Position numbers and translations under genes: made by a program
Source: Bacteroidota bacterium
GTDB taxonomy: Bacteria; Bacteroidota; Bacteroidia; Bacteroidales; UBA1715
Direction: 5' to 3'
Length of the DNA: 12,301 nucleotides
Assembly (NCBI GenBank): GCA_029266015.1
Contig: JAJUFK010000049.1
Location: 1-12,301 of the forward strand
Shown here: one piece after another, positions 6,851 through 12,301 of the stretch
Layout of the letters: every line of letters starts with the position of its first letter
How positions within the stretch are numbered: the stretch's first letter is position 1
The notes under the pieces: model-generated
Databases searched by the model: none
Told to the model about the DNA's origin: nothing
The model's input: the letters and a program-made list of their open reading frames with translations, nothing else

Positions 6851-8689
6851 CTATAAATGTTTTAAACACTCGCGTTTAATTTCTTCAACAGTAAAAGGTA
6901 ATCCTTGAACTTTGTTGTATTGTAAATATGAAAATTCTTGACATTCTATGCGTAAGTAATTTGCAAACTGACCTAAATTAAGTTCGCATACAAGTATTTT
7001 TTTGTAGCGTTTAAATACTTCTTTAGTATTGGCAGGTAATGGATAAATATAATTAAACTGAGCTAAAGCAATATGTTTGCCTTCGAGTAATAATTCTTGA
7101 ACTGCCGATAATAAATGTCCGTATGTGCCTCCCCAACCTACAACTAATAAATCACCATATTCTTCACCTTCAGTATGTAAAGGAGGAATTACACGTACAA
7201 CTTTCTCAACTTTTTCTTTTCGCAAAGTTACCATTTTATGATGATTTTCGGGCACATGCGATGCTTGTCCTGTAACAAAATCTTTTTCTAAACTTCCAAT
7301 TCTATGCATTAATTCGGGAGTACCCGGTATAACCCAATTGCGAGCCAATGTATCATCATTACGCATAAAAGGTGTATGTTCCGATAATTTTTGTGTTTGT
7401 AATCGAGGGGTAATAGGAGGTAATTCATTCATAGTAATTACTTTCCATGGTTGTGAACCGTTTGCTAAGAATCCGTCGTTTAACAATATTACCGTAGTCA
7501 TGTGTTCTAATGTTAATTTTGCTGCTATATATGCGTAATAAAAGCAATCAGATGGAGTAGTGGCTGCTATTACAATACAAGGAGCTTCACCGTTTCTACC
7601 ATAAATAGCTTGCATTAAATCTGCTTGTTCTGTTTTGGTAGGTAATCCCGTTGACGGTCCTCCTCGTTGCACATTTACTATTACAATGGGTATTTCCATC
7701 ATACAAGCCAATCCTATAGCTTCTGTTTTAAGAGCAAGTCCGGGACCTGAAGTAGTAGTAACAGCTAAATTACCTGCATATGCTGCACCTATAGCTGTGC
7801 ATATACCGGCTATTTCATCTTCGGCTTGAAAGGTTTTAACTCCCAAATTTTTATGTTTTGCTAATTCTTGTAAAATATCGGTAGCAGGAGTAATAGGGTA
7901 TGAACCTAAAAATAATGGCAATTGAGATTTTTCGGCAGCTGCCATAAGTCCCCACGCTACAGCAGTATTACCGTTCATATTTCTGTATTTACCTTTTTCT
8001 ATTTTTGCAGGTTCTATACTTGCCGATGGCATAGCATGTGTGTTTTCTGCAAAAATGTATCCTTCGCGAAGTACTTTCTTGTTTGCTTCAATTAACGCAG
8101 GATATTTTGCAAATTTTTCTTCAAAATATGTAAAGGTATGTTCAAATGGTCTATTAAATAAACTGTAGGTAATACCTAATGCAAACATGTTTTTGCATCG
8201 CATTATGCTTTTATTGTCGAGTTGTGTATCGCTTAAGCACGCATGTGTTTGTGATGATATTGGAGCACAAATAAGATTGTATGGCTGTAATGAATTGTCG
8301 GTTAACGGATTGGTTACATATCCTGCTTTTTGCAGATGTTTGTCGTCAAATGTATCGGCATCTACTATAATAGTAGCACCTCGTTTTGCCCATTTTAAAT
8401 TAGCTTTTAATGCTGCCGGATTCATAGCAACCAATACATCGCAATAGTCACCGGGTGTATGAATTTTGTTGTGCCCTATATGAACCTGAAAACCTGAAAC
8501 TCCTGCTACAGTTCCTTGTGGTGCACGTATTTCCGATGGGTAATCGGGAAATGTAGAAACGTCGTTACCGAATAATGCCGAAGTGTCTGAAAACAATGTA
8601 CCTACTAATTGCATTCCATCGCCTGAATCTCCTGTAAAACGAATGGTTACATTGTTTAAATTAATTATTTGTTTTTGTAATTGTGTCAT
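6851..8689 (-). CDS. korA: 2-oxoacid:ferredoxin oxidoreductase, fused gamma-alpha subunit
   Basis: A complete 612-residue subunit in which the gamma domain is fused ahead of the alpha domain, as in the two-subunit KorAB enzymes. The gamma part (about 14-200) has GDSGDGMQLVG (20-30) and FPDYPSEIRAPQGT (47-60). The alpha part (from about 238) has GSYPITPATDILQ (262-274), QAEDEIA (288-294), TTTSGPGLALKTE (311-323) and QRGGPSTGLPTKTEQADL (341-358), followed by the CoA/dimer region to the end. Together with KorB it forms the active complex; no separate ferredoxin-like delta subunit is encoded nearby, so an unlinked ferredoxin is the probable electron acceptor. It is the first gene of the operon korA-korB-membrane protein. 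A TACTTTTG box and operator-like CCAAAT repeats lie upstream. The length and full set of motifs argue for a working enzyme, typical of anaerobes or of a TCA cycle with a ferredoxin step. Confidence 0.93.
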   Translation of the reverse strand: MTQLQKQIINLNNVTIRFTGDSGDGMQLVGTLFSDTSALFGNDVSTFPDYPSEIRAPQGTVAGVSGFQVHIGHNKIHTPGDYCDVLVAMNPAALKANLKWAKRGATIIVDADTFDDKHLQKAGYVTNPLTDNSLQPYNLICAPISSQTHACLSDTQLDNKSIMRCKNMFALGITYSLFNRPFEHTFTYFEEKFAKYPALIEANKKVLREGYIFAENTHAMPSASIEPAKIEKGKYRNMNGNTAVAWGLMAAAEKSQLPLFLGSYPITPATDILQELAKHKNLGVKTFQAEDEIAGICTAIGAAYAGNLAVTTTSGPGLALKTEAIGLACMMEIPIVIVNVQRGGPSTGLPTKTEQADLMQAIYGRNGEAPCIVIAATTPSDCFYYAYIAAKLTLEHMTTVILLNDGFLANGSQPWKVITMNELPPITPRLQTQKLSEHTPFMRNDDTLARNWVIPGTPELMHRIGSLEKDFVTGQASHVPENHHKMVTLRKEKVEKVVRVIPPLHTEGEEYGDLLVVGWGGTYGHLLSAVQELLLEGKHIALAQFNYIYPLPANTKEVFKRYKKILVCELNLGQFANYLRIECQEFSYLQYNKVQGLPFTVEEIKRECLKHL

Positions 8690-8769
8690 TACAGTAGTAT
8701 TTATTTTTTTTAAATGTAATCACAAAACAGTGTATGATTTATCAATACACATAATTATTCCTTGTTGTT

Positions 8770-8797
8770 CCAAATTATACAATTTGGTTTTATTTGG
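8770..8797. repeat. Operator-like repeats before korA
   Basis: CCAAATT (8770-8776) and AATTTGG (8781-8787) form a perfect 7-bp inverted repeat around ATAC. A third ATTTGG copy sits at 8792-8797, exactly 10 bp from the second, one helical turn in the same orientation. They overlap and follow the expected transcription start of korA (near 8795), a place where a repressor would block initiation. The arrangement is visible; binding by any protein is inference. Confidence 0.45.
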
Positions 8798-8801
8798 ATT
8801 A

Positions 8802-8809
8802 CAAAAGTA
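8802..8809 (-). promoter_or_regulatory. -7 box of the korA operon
   Basis: The minus strand reads TACTTTTG, a full match to TAnnTTTG and identical to the box before rocD. It would give a leader of about 105 bases, the longest in this window. A convincing -33 TTTG is not seen. Confidence 0.5.
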
Positions 8810-8940
8810 CTTTTTTATATGGTAATTTCATAATTCAACAATAGTAACATGTTTTTTATGAGCATGAAATAATATATATAAAAATATGATGAATTTAAGA
8901 GTAGGAAAGAGGTGTATAGGTATTGATAATAAAAATTGTT

Positions 8941-9891
8941 TTATTCACCAAATATAGAATCAACAAATTCTTTTTTTCTAAAAAATTGTAAATCATTTAT
9001 ACCTTCGCCAACACCAATATATTTTACCGGTATTTTGAATTGATCAGAAATTCCTATTACAACACCACCTTTAGCTGTACCGTCTAATTTTGTAATTGCT
9101 AAAGCATTTACTTCGGTTGCCAATGTAAATTGTTTTGCTTGTTCAAATGCATTTTGCCCGGTAGAACCATCGAGAACCAATAGGATTTCGTGGGGAGCAT
9201 TGGGAACAATTTTTTGCATTACACGTTTTATTTTTGATAATTCGTTCATAAGGTTTACTTTGTTGTGTAATCGTCCTGCAGTATCTATTATTACTACATC
9301 GGCATTGTTTGCTACGGCCGAACTTAGGGTATCATAAGCTACCGAAGCAGGGTCAGAACCCATTTGTTGTTTTACTATTGGTACTTGTACACGTTCGGCC
9401 CATATTGTAAGTTGGTCAACAGCCGCTGCTCTAAATGTATCGGCAGCACCTAAATAAACAATTTTACCTGCTTGTTTAAATTTATGCGCTAATTTACCAA
9501 TTGTAGTAGTTTTTCCAACACCATTTACTCCTACTACCATTATTACATATGGTTTAGGTAAGTGTTCAACAAATGAATCTGAAATATCATTTGTATTTTC
9601 AGTAAGCAGTGCAGTAATTTCTTCTTTTAAAATTGTATTAAGTTCATTGGTGCCTAAAAATTTATCGCGAGATACACGGGCTTCTATTCGTTCAATTATT
9701 TTAATAGTTGTTTGAACACCAACATCAGAGGTTATAAGAATTTCTTCTAATTCGTCAAGTACTTCATCATCTACTTTAGATTTACCGGCTATACTTCTGG
9801 TAATTTTTTTAAAAACAGATTCTTTGGTTTTTTCTAACCCTTTATCTAAAATTTCTTTTTTTTCGCCTTTAAAAAAATCAAATAAGCCCAC
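8941..9891 (-). CDS. ftsY: Signal recognition particle receptor FtsY
   Basis: A complete 316-residue SRP receptor GTPase that docks ribosome-nascent chain-SRP complexes at the inner membrane for delivery to SecYEG. The NG domain is complete: N-domain helices to about 105, G1 GVNGVGKTTT (121-130), DTFRAAAVDQL (151-161), G3 DTAGRLHNK (203-211), G4 TKLDGTAKGG (267-276) and the closing motif GVGEGINDLQFF (293-304). The acidic A domain of the E. coli protein is missing; the N-terminus is instead the short MGLFDFFK form with a membrane-binding amphipathic look, normal for this phylum. The start codon is GTG: an in-frame TAA lies six codons upstream with no ATG between, and the GTG gives the conserved N-terminus. 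It follows the rpmB-rpmG-DUF4295 operon, the usual Bacteroidota order, but a terminator and a TATATTTG box lie between, so it can be transcribed on its own. Confidence 0.96.
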   Translation of the reverse strand: MGLFDFFKGEKKEILDKGLEKTKESVFKKITRSIAGKSKVDDEVLDELEEILITSDVGVQTTIKIIERIEARVSRDKFLGTNELNTILKEEITALLTENTNDISDSFVEHLPKPYVIMVVGVNGVGKTTTIGKLAHKFKQAGKIVYLGAADTFRAAAVDQLTIWAERVQVPIVKQQMGSDPASVAYDTLSSAVANNADVVIIDTAGRLHNKVNLMNELSKIKRVMQKIVPNAPHEILLVLDGSTGQNAFEQAKQFTLATEVNALAITKLDGTAKGGVVIGISDQFKIPVKYIGVGEGINDLQFFRKKEFVDSIFGE

Positions 9892-9927
9892 TGTTCTGAA
9901 TTTTATTTAGTATTAATCTATGATTTG

Positions 9928-9935
9928 CAAATATA
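9928..9935 (-). promoter_or_regulatory. -7 box of ftsY
   Basis: The minus strand reads TATATTTG, the same octamer as before the aspartate aminotransferase gene and a full match to TAnnTTTG. Transcription would begin near 9921, about 30 bases before the GTG start, and after the terminator of the ribosomal protein operon. Confidence 0.55.
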
Positions 9936-9998
9936 GAAATATTTATGAATCATTTATAATAATACTGTTTTTCAAAAATGATAATGAAGTTCTGAAAA

Positions 9999-10036
9999 TA
10001 AAAAACCCTTATCAAATAACTTTTGATAAGGGTTTT
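9999..10036 (-). terminator. Terminator of the rpmB-rpmG-DUF4295 operon
   Basis: AAAACCCTTATCAAA (10002-10016) pairs perfectly with TTTGATAAGGGTTTT (10022-10036), giving a 15-bp stem with a 5-base loop. On the minus strand the stem runs into a T-rich tract, so it ends transcripts coming from the DUF4295 gene, whose stop is 20 bases upstream. Confidence 0.9.
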
Positions 10037-10056
10037 AAATTATTTGATAAAAAATA

Positions 10057-10209
10057 TTATTTACTCAATACAGATTGTACCATTGCATTTGGCACCATTT
10101 CTTCTTTGAATGTGTATGCTCCGGTTTTTTCTGATTTTATACAACGAACTACTTTTGTAAATTCTTTACCGGCTCCTTTTTGTAACGATGCAACAACCTT
10201 CTTTGCCAT
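10057..10209 (-). CDS. DUF4295 family protein, Bacteroidota-specific, probably ribosome-associated
   Basis: A 50-residue, very basic protein read on the minus strand from ATG (10209) to TAA (10057). It begins MAKKVVASLQKGAGKEFTKV, then a Cys-containing VRCIKSEKTGAY, TFKEEMVPN, and ends VLSK. This matches the pattern I know for DUF4295, a short family found in Bacteroidota directly after rpmB and rpmG. The start lies nine bases after the rpmG stop and a terminator follows, so it is the last gene of the ribosomal protein operon. Charge, size and location argue for a ribosomal or ribosome-associated role. A Bacteroidota large-subunit protein named bL38 was reported from a Flavobacterium ribosome structure; I suspect this family may be it but cannot verify that here. 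The gene is short enough to be lost with common length cut-offs. Confidence 0.88.
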   Translation of the reverse strand: MAKKVVASLQKGAGKEFTKVVRCIKSEKTGAYTFKEEMVPNAMVQSVLSK

Positions 10210-10218
10210 AGTATATAA

Positions 10219-10401
10219 TTATTTAATTTCTCTGTGAATAGTCATTTTTCTTAATATGGGATTGTATTTTTTCAATTCCATTCTATCCGGTACATTTTTA
10301 CGGTTTTTAGTTGTAATATATCGCGATGTTCCGGGCATTCCGCTTTCTTTGTGCTCTGTACACTCAAGAATAACTTGTACTCTGTTACCTTTTTTTGCCA
10401 T
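10219..10401 (-). CDS. rpmG: 50S ribosomal protein L33
   Basis: A complete 60-residue bL33. It begins MAKKGNRVQVILECTEH and contains the family block TSRYITTKNRKNVPDRMELKKYNP, followed by LRKMTIHREIK. Only one cysteine (C14) is present, so it is the zinc-free form without the two CxxC knuckles. L33 binds near the E site of the large subunit. The gene lies between rpmB (12-base gap) and DUF4295 (9-base gap) in one operon. Unlike its neighbours it has an AAGGA sequence just before the ATG. Confidence 0.97.
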   Translation of the reverse strand: MAKKGNRVQVILECTEHKESGMPGTSRYITTKNRKNVPDRMELKKYNPILRKMTIHREIK

Positions 10402-10405
10402 TGTT

Positions 10406-10410
10406 TCCTT
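10406..10410 (-). promoter_or_regulatory. Shine-Dalgarno-like AAGGA before rpmG
   Basis: The minus strand reads AAGGA four bases before the rpmG ATG. The other starts I examined in this window have no such element, in keeping with the phylum's general lack of Shine-Dalgarno use. The spacing is short and it may be chance. Confidence 0.3.
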
Positions 10411-10413
10411 GTA

Positions 10414-10656
10414 TTAGAAAGATTTAATATATCCTTTTGCTTGTGCGTCTTTTAACGCATTTAATAAGCCTTTTTTATTGATTGTTCTAATACCATTAGC
10501 TGATACTCGTAAGTTTACCCAACGATCTTCTTCTGCTAAATAATATTTTTTATCGAACAAATTCACATCAAAAACTCGTTTAGTTTTTGTATTGGAATGC
10601 GATACGTTATGACCTGACATCGCTGTTTTTCCTGTTATTTGACAAACTCTTGACAT
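10414..10656 (-). CDS. rpmB: 50S ribosomal protein L28
   Basis: A complete 80-residue bL28 that begins MSRVCQITGKTAMSGHNVSH and continues with NTKTKRVFDVNLF, WVNLRVSANGIRTINKKG and a C-terminal LLNALKDAQAKGYI. The single cysteine means the zinc-free form without CxxC pairs. L28 takes part in large-subunit assembly and subunit joining. It is the first gene of the operon rpmB-rpmG-DUF4295. A promoter with both -33 TTTG and a near-consensus -7 box lies directly upstream, with an A-rich tract beyond it that could raise its strength. No Shine-Dalgarno sequence is seen. Confidence 0.97.
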   Translation of the reverse strand: MSRVCQITGKTAMSGHNVSHSNTKTKRVFDVNLFDKKYYLAEEDRWVNLRVSANGIRTINKKGLLNALKDAQAKGYIKSF

Positions 10657-10697
10657 TTCTGTTATTTATTTTTGTAACATTCTTTAAAATCGAGGTG

Positions 10698-10729
10698 CAA
10701 AATAATGGAATTTTAAAGTAACAACCAAA
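10698..10729 (-). promoter_or_regulatory. Promoter of the rpmB operon
   Basis: On the minus strand a -33 TTTG (10729-10726) is followed after 20 bases by TTATTTTG (10705-10698), one mismatch from TAnnTTTG. The spacing is that known for Bacteroidota housekeeping promoters, and the leader would be about 35 bases. Just upstream (about 10740-10756) the minus strand is nearly all A, resembling an UP element, as expected for a strongly expressed ribosomal operon. Confidence 0.6.
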
Positions 10730-10780
10730 CTATTTAACACTTTTTTTTTTGTTTTTGTGAATTTTGTGATGTTTATATAT

Positions 10781-10810
10781 ATAACGGGAGTTATAGCTAA
10801 CTCCCGTTAT
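10781..10810 (-). terminator. Hairpin just after rocD (atypical terminator)
   Basis: ATAACGGGAGTTA (10781-10793) and TAACTCCCGTTAT (10798-10810) form a perfect 13-bp stem with a 4-base loop, starting six bases after the rocD stop. On the rocD strand the bases after the stem are ATATATAAAC rather than a T-tract, so termination may be incomplete or the stem may act mainly as a 3' end stabiliser. Confidence 0.65.
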
Positions 10811-10816
10811 TGATTT

Positions 10817-12040
10817 TTAGAATTGATTAAATGTTTTTTCAATTATTGCAACACATTCACGTATTTGAGCTTCGTTTATGATAAGTGGTGGAGCAAAACG
10901 TACGATATGTTCGTGGGTAGGTTTTGCAAGCAAACCGTTTTCTTTGAGTGCCAAACAAAAATCCCATGCTGTTTTTCCTTTGTGAGGTTCTATAACTATA
11001 GCATTCAATAATCCTTTACCACGTACAATTTTTTTCATTGGGTGGTTTATTTTATTTAATTCTGCTCGGAAAATTTCACCTAATCGTTCAGAATTTTCAC
11101 ATAAATTTTCTTCTTTTAATACTTCTAACGCTGCTATTGCAACTTTACCTGCAACTGGGTTACCGCCATAGGTTGAGCCATGTTCTCCGGGTTTTATGCA
11201 CAACATTATTTCGTCGTCGGCAAGTGCACATGAAACGGGGAATACGCCACCACTCAATGCTTTACCTAAAATTAATATATCTGGTCTAACACCTTCGTGG
11301 TCGCAAGCCAACATTTTACCGGTACGAGCCAAACCTGTTTGTACTTCGTCGGCAATGAATAATACATTGTGTTTTTTACACAATTCGTATGATTTTTTCA
11401 AAAATCCACTGTCGGGGACATATACACCTGCCTCACCTTGAATAGGTTCTACAAGAAATCCAGCAACAGTTTTACCATGTTTTTCCAATACTTCTTCCAA
11501 TGCTTTGGTATCGTTGTACGGTATGCGAATAAATCCCGGAGTTAAAGGACCATAGTTTGCAAATGAATCAGGATCGTTAGACATAGAAACTATAGTAATA
11601 GTACGACCATGAAAATTTCCTTCGCAACAAATTATTTTTACGTCATCGTTTGCAATTCCTTTTTTCTTAACTCCCCAACGGCGTGCAAGTTTCAATGCAG
11701 TTTCATCGGCTTCGGCACCGGTATTCATAGGTAATACTTTGTCGTATCCGAAATATTTTGTAACATACTCTTCAAATTCGCCCAATACATTGTTGTAAAA
11801 TGCTCGTGATGTAAGAGTAAGTTTTTTTGATTGTTCTATAAGTGCATTAATAATTTTAGGATGACAGTGTCCTTGGTTTACTGCAGAATATGCCGAAAGA
11901 AAATCGTAATATTTTTTACCTTCTACATCCCACATATATACACCTTCGCCTTTTTCCAACACCACCGGAAGCGGATGATAATTATGAGCACCATACTTGT
12001 CTTCGCGTGCCATATAATCTTGAGGAGTCAATTGAGCCAT
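10817..12040 (-). CDS. rocD: Ornithine aminotransferase (ornithine--oxo-acid transaminase)
   Basis: A complete 407-residue class III aminotransferase. It transfers the delta-amino group of ornithine to 2-oxoglutarate, giving glutamate 5-semialdehyde and glutamate, and so links arginine/ornithine to proline and glutamate metabolism. Hallmarks are FLSAYSAVNQGHCHPKI (47-63), PMNTGAEADETALKLAR (104-120), GNFHGRT (141-147), VEPIQGEAGV (197-206), the cofactor-binding DEVQTGLARTGK (231-242), the Schiff-base lysine in ILGKALSGG (K260), and GSTYGGNPVA (288-297). SAYSAVNQGHCHP and GRT are characteristic of ornithine rather than acetylornithine or GABA aminotransferases, and the length matches eukaryotic and Bacillus RocD. 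No other ornithine or arginine genes are adjacent. It seems to be transcribed alone from a TACTTTTG promoter with a leader of about 38 bases and to end at a hairpin six bases after the stop. Confidence 0.95.
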   Translation of the reverse strand: MAQLTPQDYMAREDKYGAHNYHPLPVVLEKGEGVYMWDVEGKKYYDFLSAYSAVNQGHCHPKIINALIEQSKKLTLTSRAFYNNVLGEFEEYVTKYFGYDKVLPMNTGAEADETALKLARRWGVKKKGIANDDVKIICCEGNFHGRTITIVSMSNDPDSFANYGPLTPGFIRIPYNDTKALEEVLEKHGKTVAGFLVEPIQGEAGVYVPDSGFLKKSYELCKKHNVLFIADEVQTGLARTGKMLACDHEGVRPDILILGKALSGGVFPVSCALADDEIMLCIKPGEHGSTYGGNPVAGKVAIAALEVLKEENLCENSERLGEIFRAELNKINHPMKKIVRGKGLLNAIVIEPHKGKTAWDFCLALKENGLLAKPTHEHIVRFAPPLIINEAQIRECVAIIEKTFNQF

Positions 12041-12084
12041 ACGCTTTGTTAATTTTTTTAAAATTAGTACTAAAAAATGAGTGC

Positions 12085-12116
12085 CAAAAGTATATAATTA
12101 GTTGTGGGTATGCAAT
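12085..12116 (-). promoter_or_regulatory. Promoter of rocD
   Basis: The minus strand reads TACTTTTG at 12092-12085, a full TAnnTTTG match. Twenty bases upstream lies ATTG (12116-12113), three of four bases of the -33 TTTG element. A 10-bp palindrome TTAGTACTAA (12064-12073) sits in the leader but could be chance in such AT-rich DNA. Confidence 0.55.
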
Positions 12117-12224
12117 TTTTTTTTGTAAAAAATAACATGGATGTGAATTTTAATTTTTTTGGTAATTATTGAAGCTCCTAAATGTAAGTAATATATAAAA
12201 TTAATACTTTTTTTATATTTTTAA

Positions 12225-12301
12225 ATTGGACAGTTTTTTGGGAGGTTACACAATCAACTAAATGATACTTGGTCAATAGATTTTATGCATGATGTGCTTA
12301 T
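12225..12301 (+). pseudogene. 5'-truncated IS3-family transposase (OrfB integrase) fragment, continuing beyond window
   Basis: From 12225 the plus strand reads as about 25 codons ending LNDTWSIDFMHDVL. This strongly resembles the start of the rve integrase core of IS3-family OrfB proteins (IS407/IS51-like), where N-x-x-W-S-x-D-F-M-x-D-x-L is conserved and the Asp of DF is the first catalytic acid of the DDE triad. A TAA at 12222-12224 closes the frame just upstream, and no start codon precedes the motif, so the N-terminal helix-turn-helix half of OrfB is missing here. The preceding bases (12041-12224) carry only the rocD promoter and very AT-rich DNA without a coding look in any frame. It is either a degraded remnant or an element cut on its left side. 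The rest lies outside the window, so the extent is unknown. Confidence 0.6.

Noticed and set aside
8690..8940. Possible small gene or RNA in the korA-ftsY gap
   Set aside because: No frame shows a credible protein. Apart from the korA promoter and its repeats the DNA is plain AT-rich sequence with no strong structure.
8928..8945. AATAAAA-ATTG-TTTTATT hairpin at the ftsY stop as a terminator
   Set aside because: The 7-bp stem is all A/T and overlaps the stop codon, with no T-tract after it on the ftsY strand; too weak to call. I see no other good terminator for ftsY, and read-through to korA is possible.
9920..10237. Plus-strand open frame of 105 codons between ftsY and rpmG
   Set aside because: It runs antisense through a terminator stem and the DUF4295 gene; the minus-strand DUF4295 reading explains this stretch.
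12064..12073. TTAGTACTAA palindrome in the rocD leader as an operator
   Set aside because: A 10-bp palindrome is likely by chance in DNA this AT-rich, and no second copy is arranged with it.
1..12301. CRISPR arrays, tRNA or rRNA genes, toxin-antitoxin or defence modules, riboswitches
   Set aside because: I looked on both strands and saw no regularly spaced repeats, tRNA-like folds or recognisable modules; the window is densely filled by housekeeping genes.

Overview
This window is an AT-rich stretch of ordinary chromosome from a member of the Bacteroidota. Four things point there: a DUF3078 outer-membrane protein and a DUF4295 mini-protein, both families I know essentially only from this phylum; the gene order L28-L33-DUF4295-FtsY; repeated TAnnTTTG -7 promoter boxes; and start codons that almost all lack a Shine-Dalgarno sequence. 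Genus cannot be told from the sequence alone; an uncultured or host/anaerobe-associated Bacteroidales-type organism fits the low GC content and the ferredoxin-linked oxoacid oxidoreductase.

Layout. 1-210: 3' end of the L19 ribosomal protein gene and a strong, probably bidirectional terminator. 243-1235 (-): DUF3078 protein. 1236-1333: divergent promoter region with an 11-bp perfect inverted repeat. 1334-2167 (+): CvfB-like S1/winged-helix RNA-binding protein. 2295-3491 (+): aspartate aminotransferase. 3578-5461 (+): glutamine-hydrolysing asparagine synthase, preceded by a hairpin with a T-tract that ends only 9 bases before its start codon. 5468-8689 (-): an operon korA-korB plus a four-helix membrane protein of unknown role. 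8941-9891 (-): FtsY, starting with GTG. 10057-10656 (-): operon rpmB-rpmG-DUF4295 with its own promoter and terminator; the 50-residue DUF4295 gene is easily missed. 10817-12040 (-): ornithine aminotransferase. 12225-12301 (+): the edge of a 5'-truncated IS3-family transposase, the only sign of mobile DNA.

Functional links. Aspartate aminotransferase makes aspartate, which the neighbouring asparagine synthase amidates. Aspartate and ornithine aminotransferases both interconvert glutamate and 2-oxoglutarate, and KorAB can oxidise 2-oxoglutarate to succinyl-CoA with ferredoxin. The rest is translation and protein targeting (L19, L28, L33, DUF4295, FtsY).

I found no CRISPR array, tRNA, rRNA, defence system or clearly new multi-gene system. 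What deserves a second look is mostly regulatory: the divergent palindromic promoter, the leader hairpin of asnB, the operator-like repeats before korA, and the uncharacterised membrane protein at the end of the kor operon.
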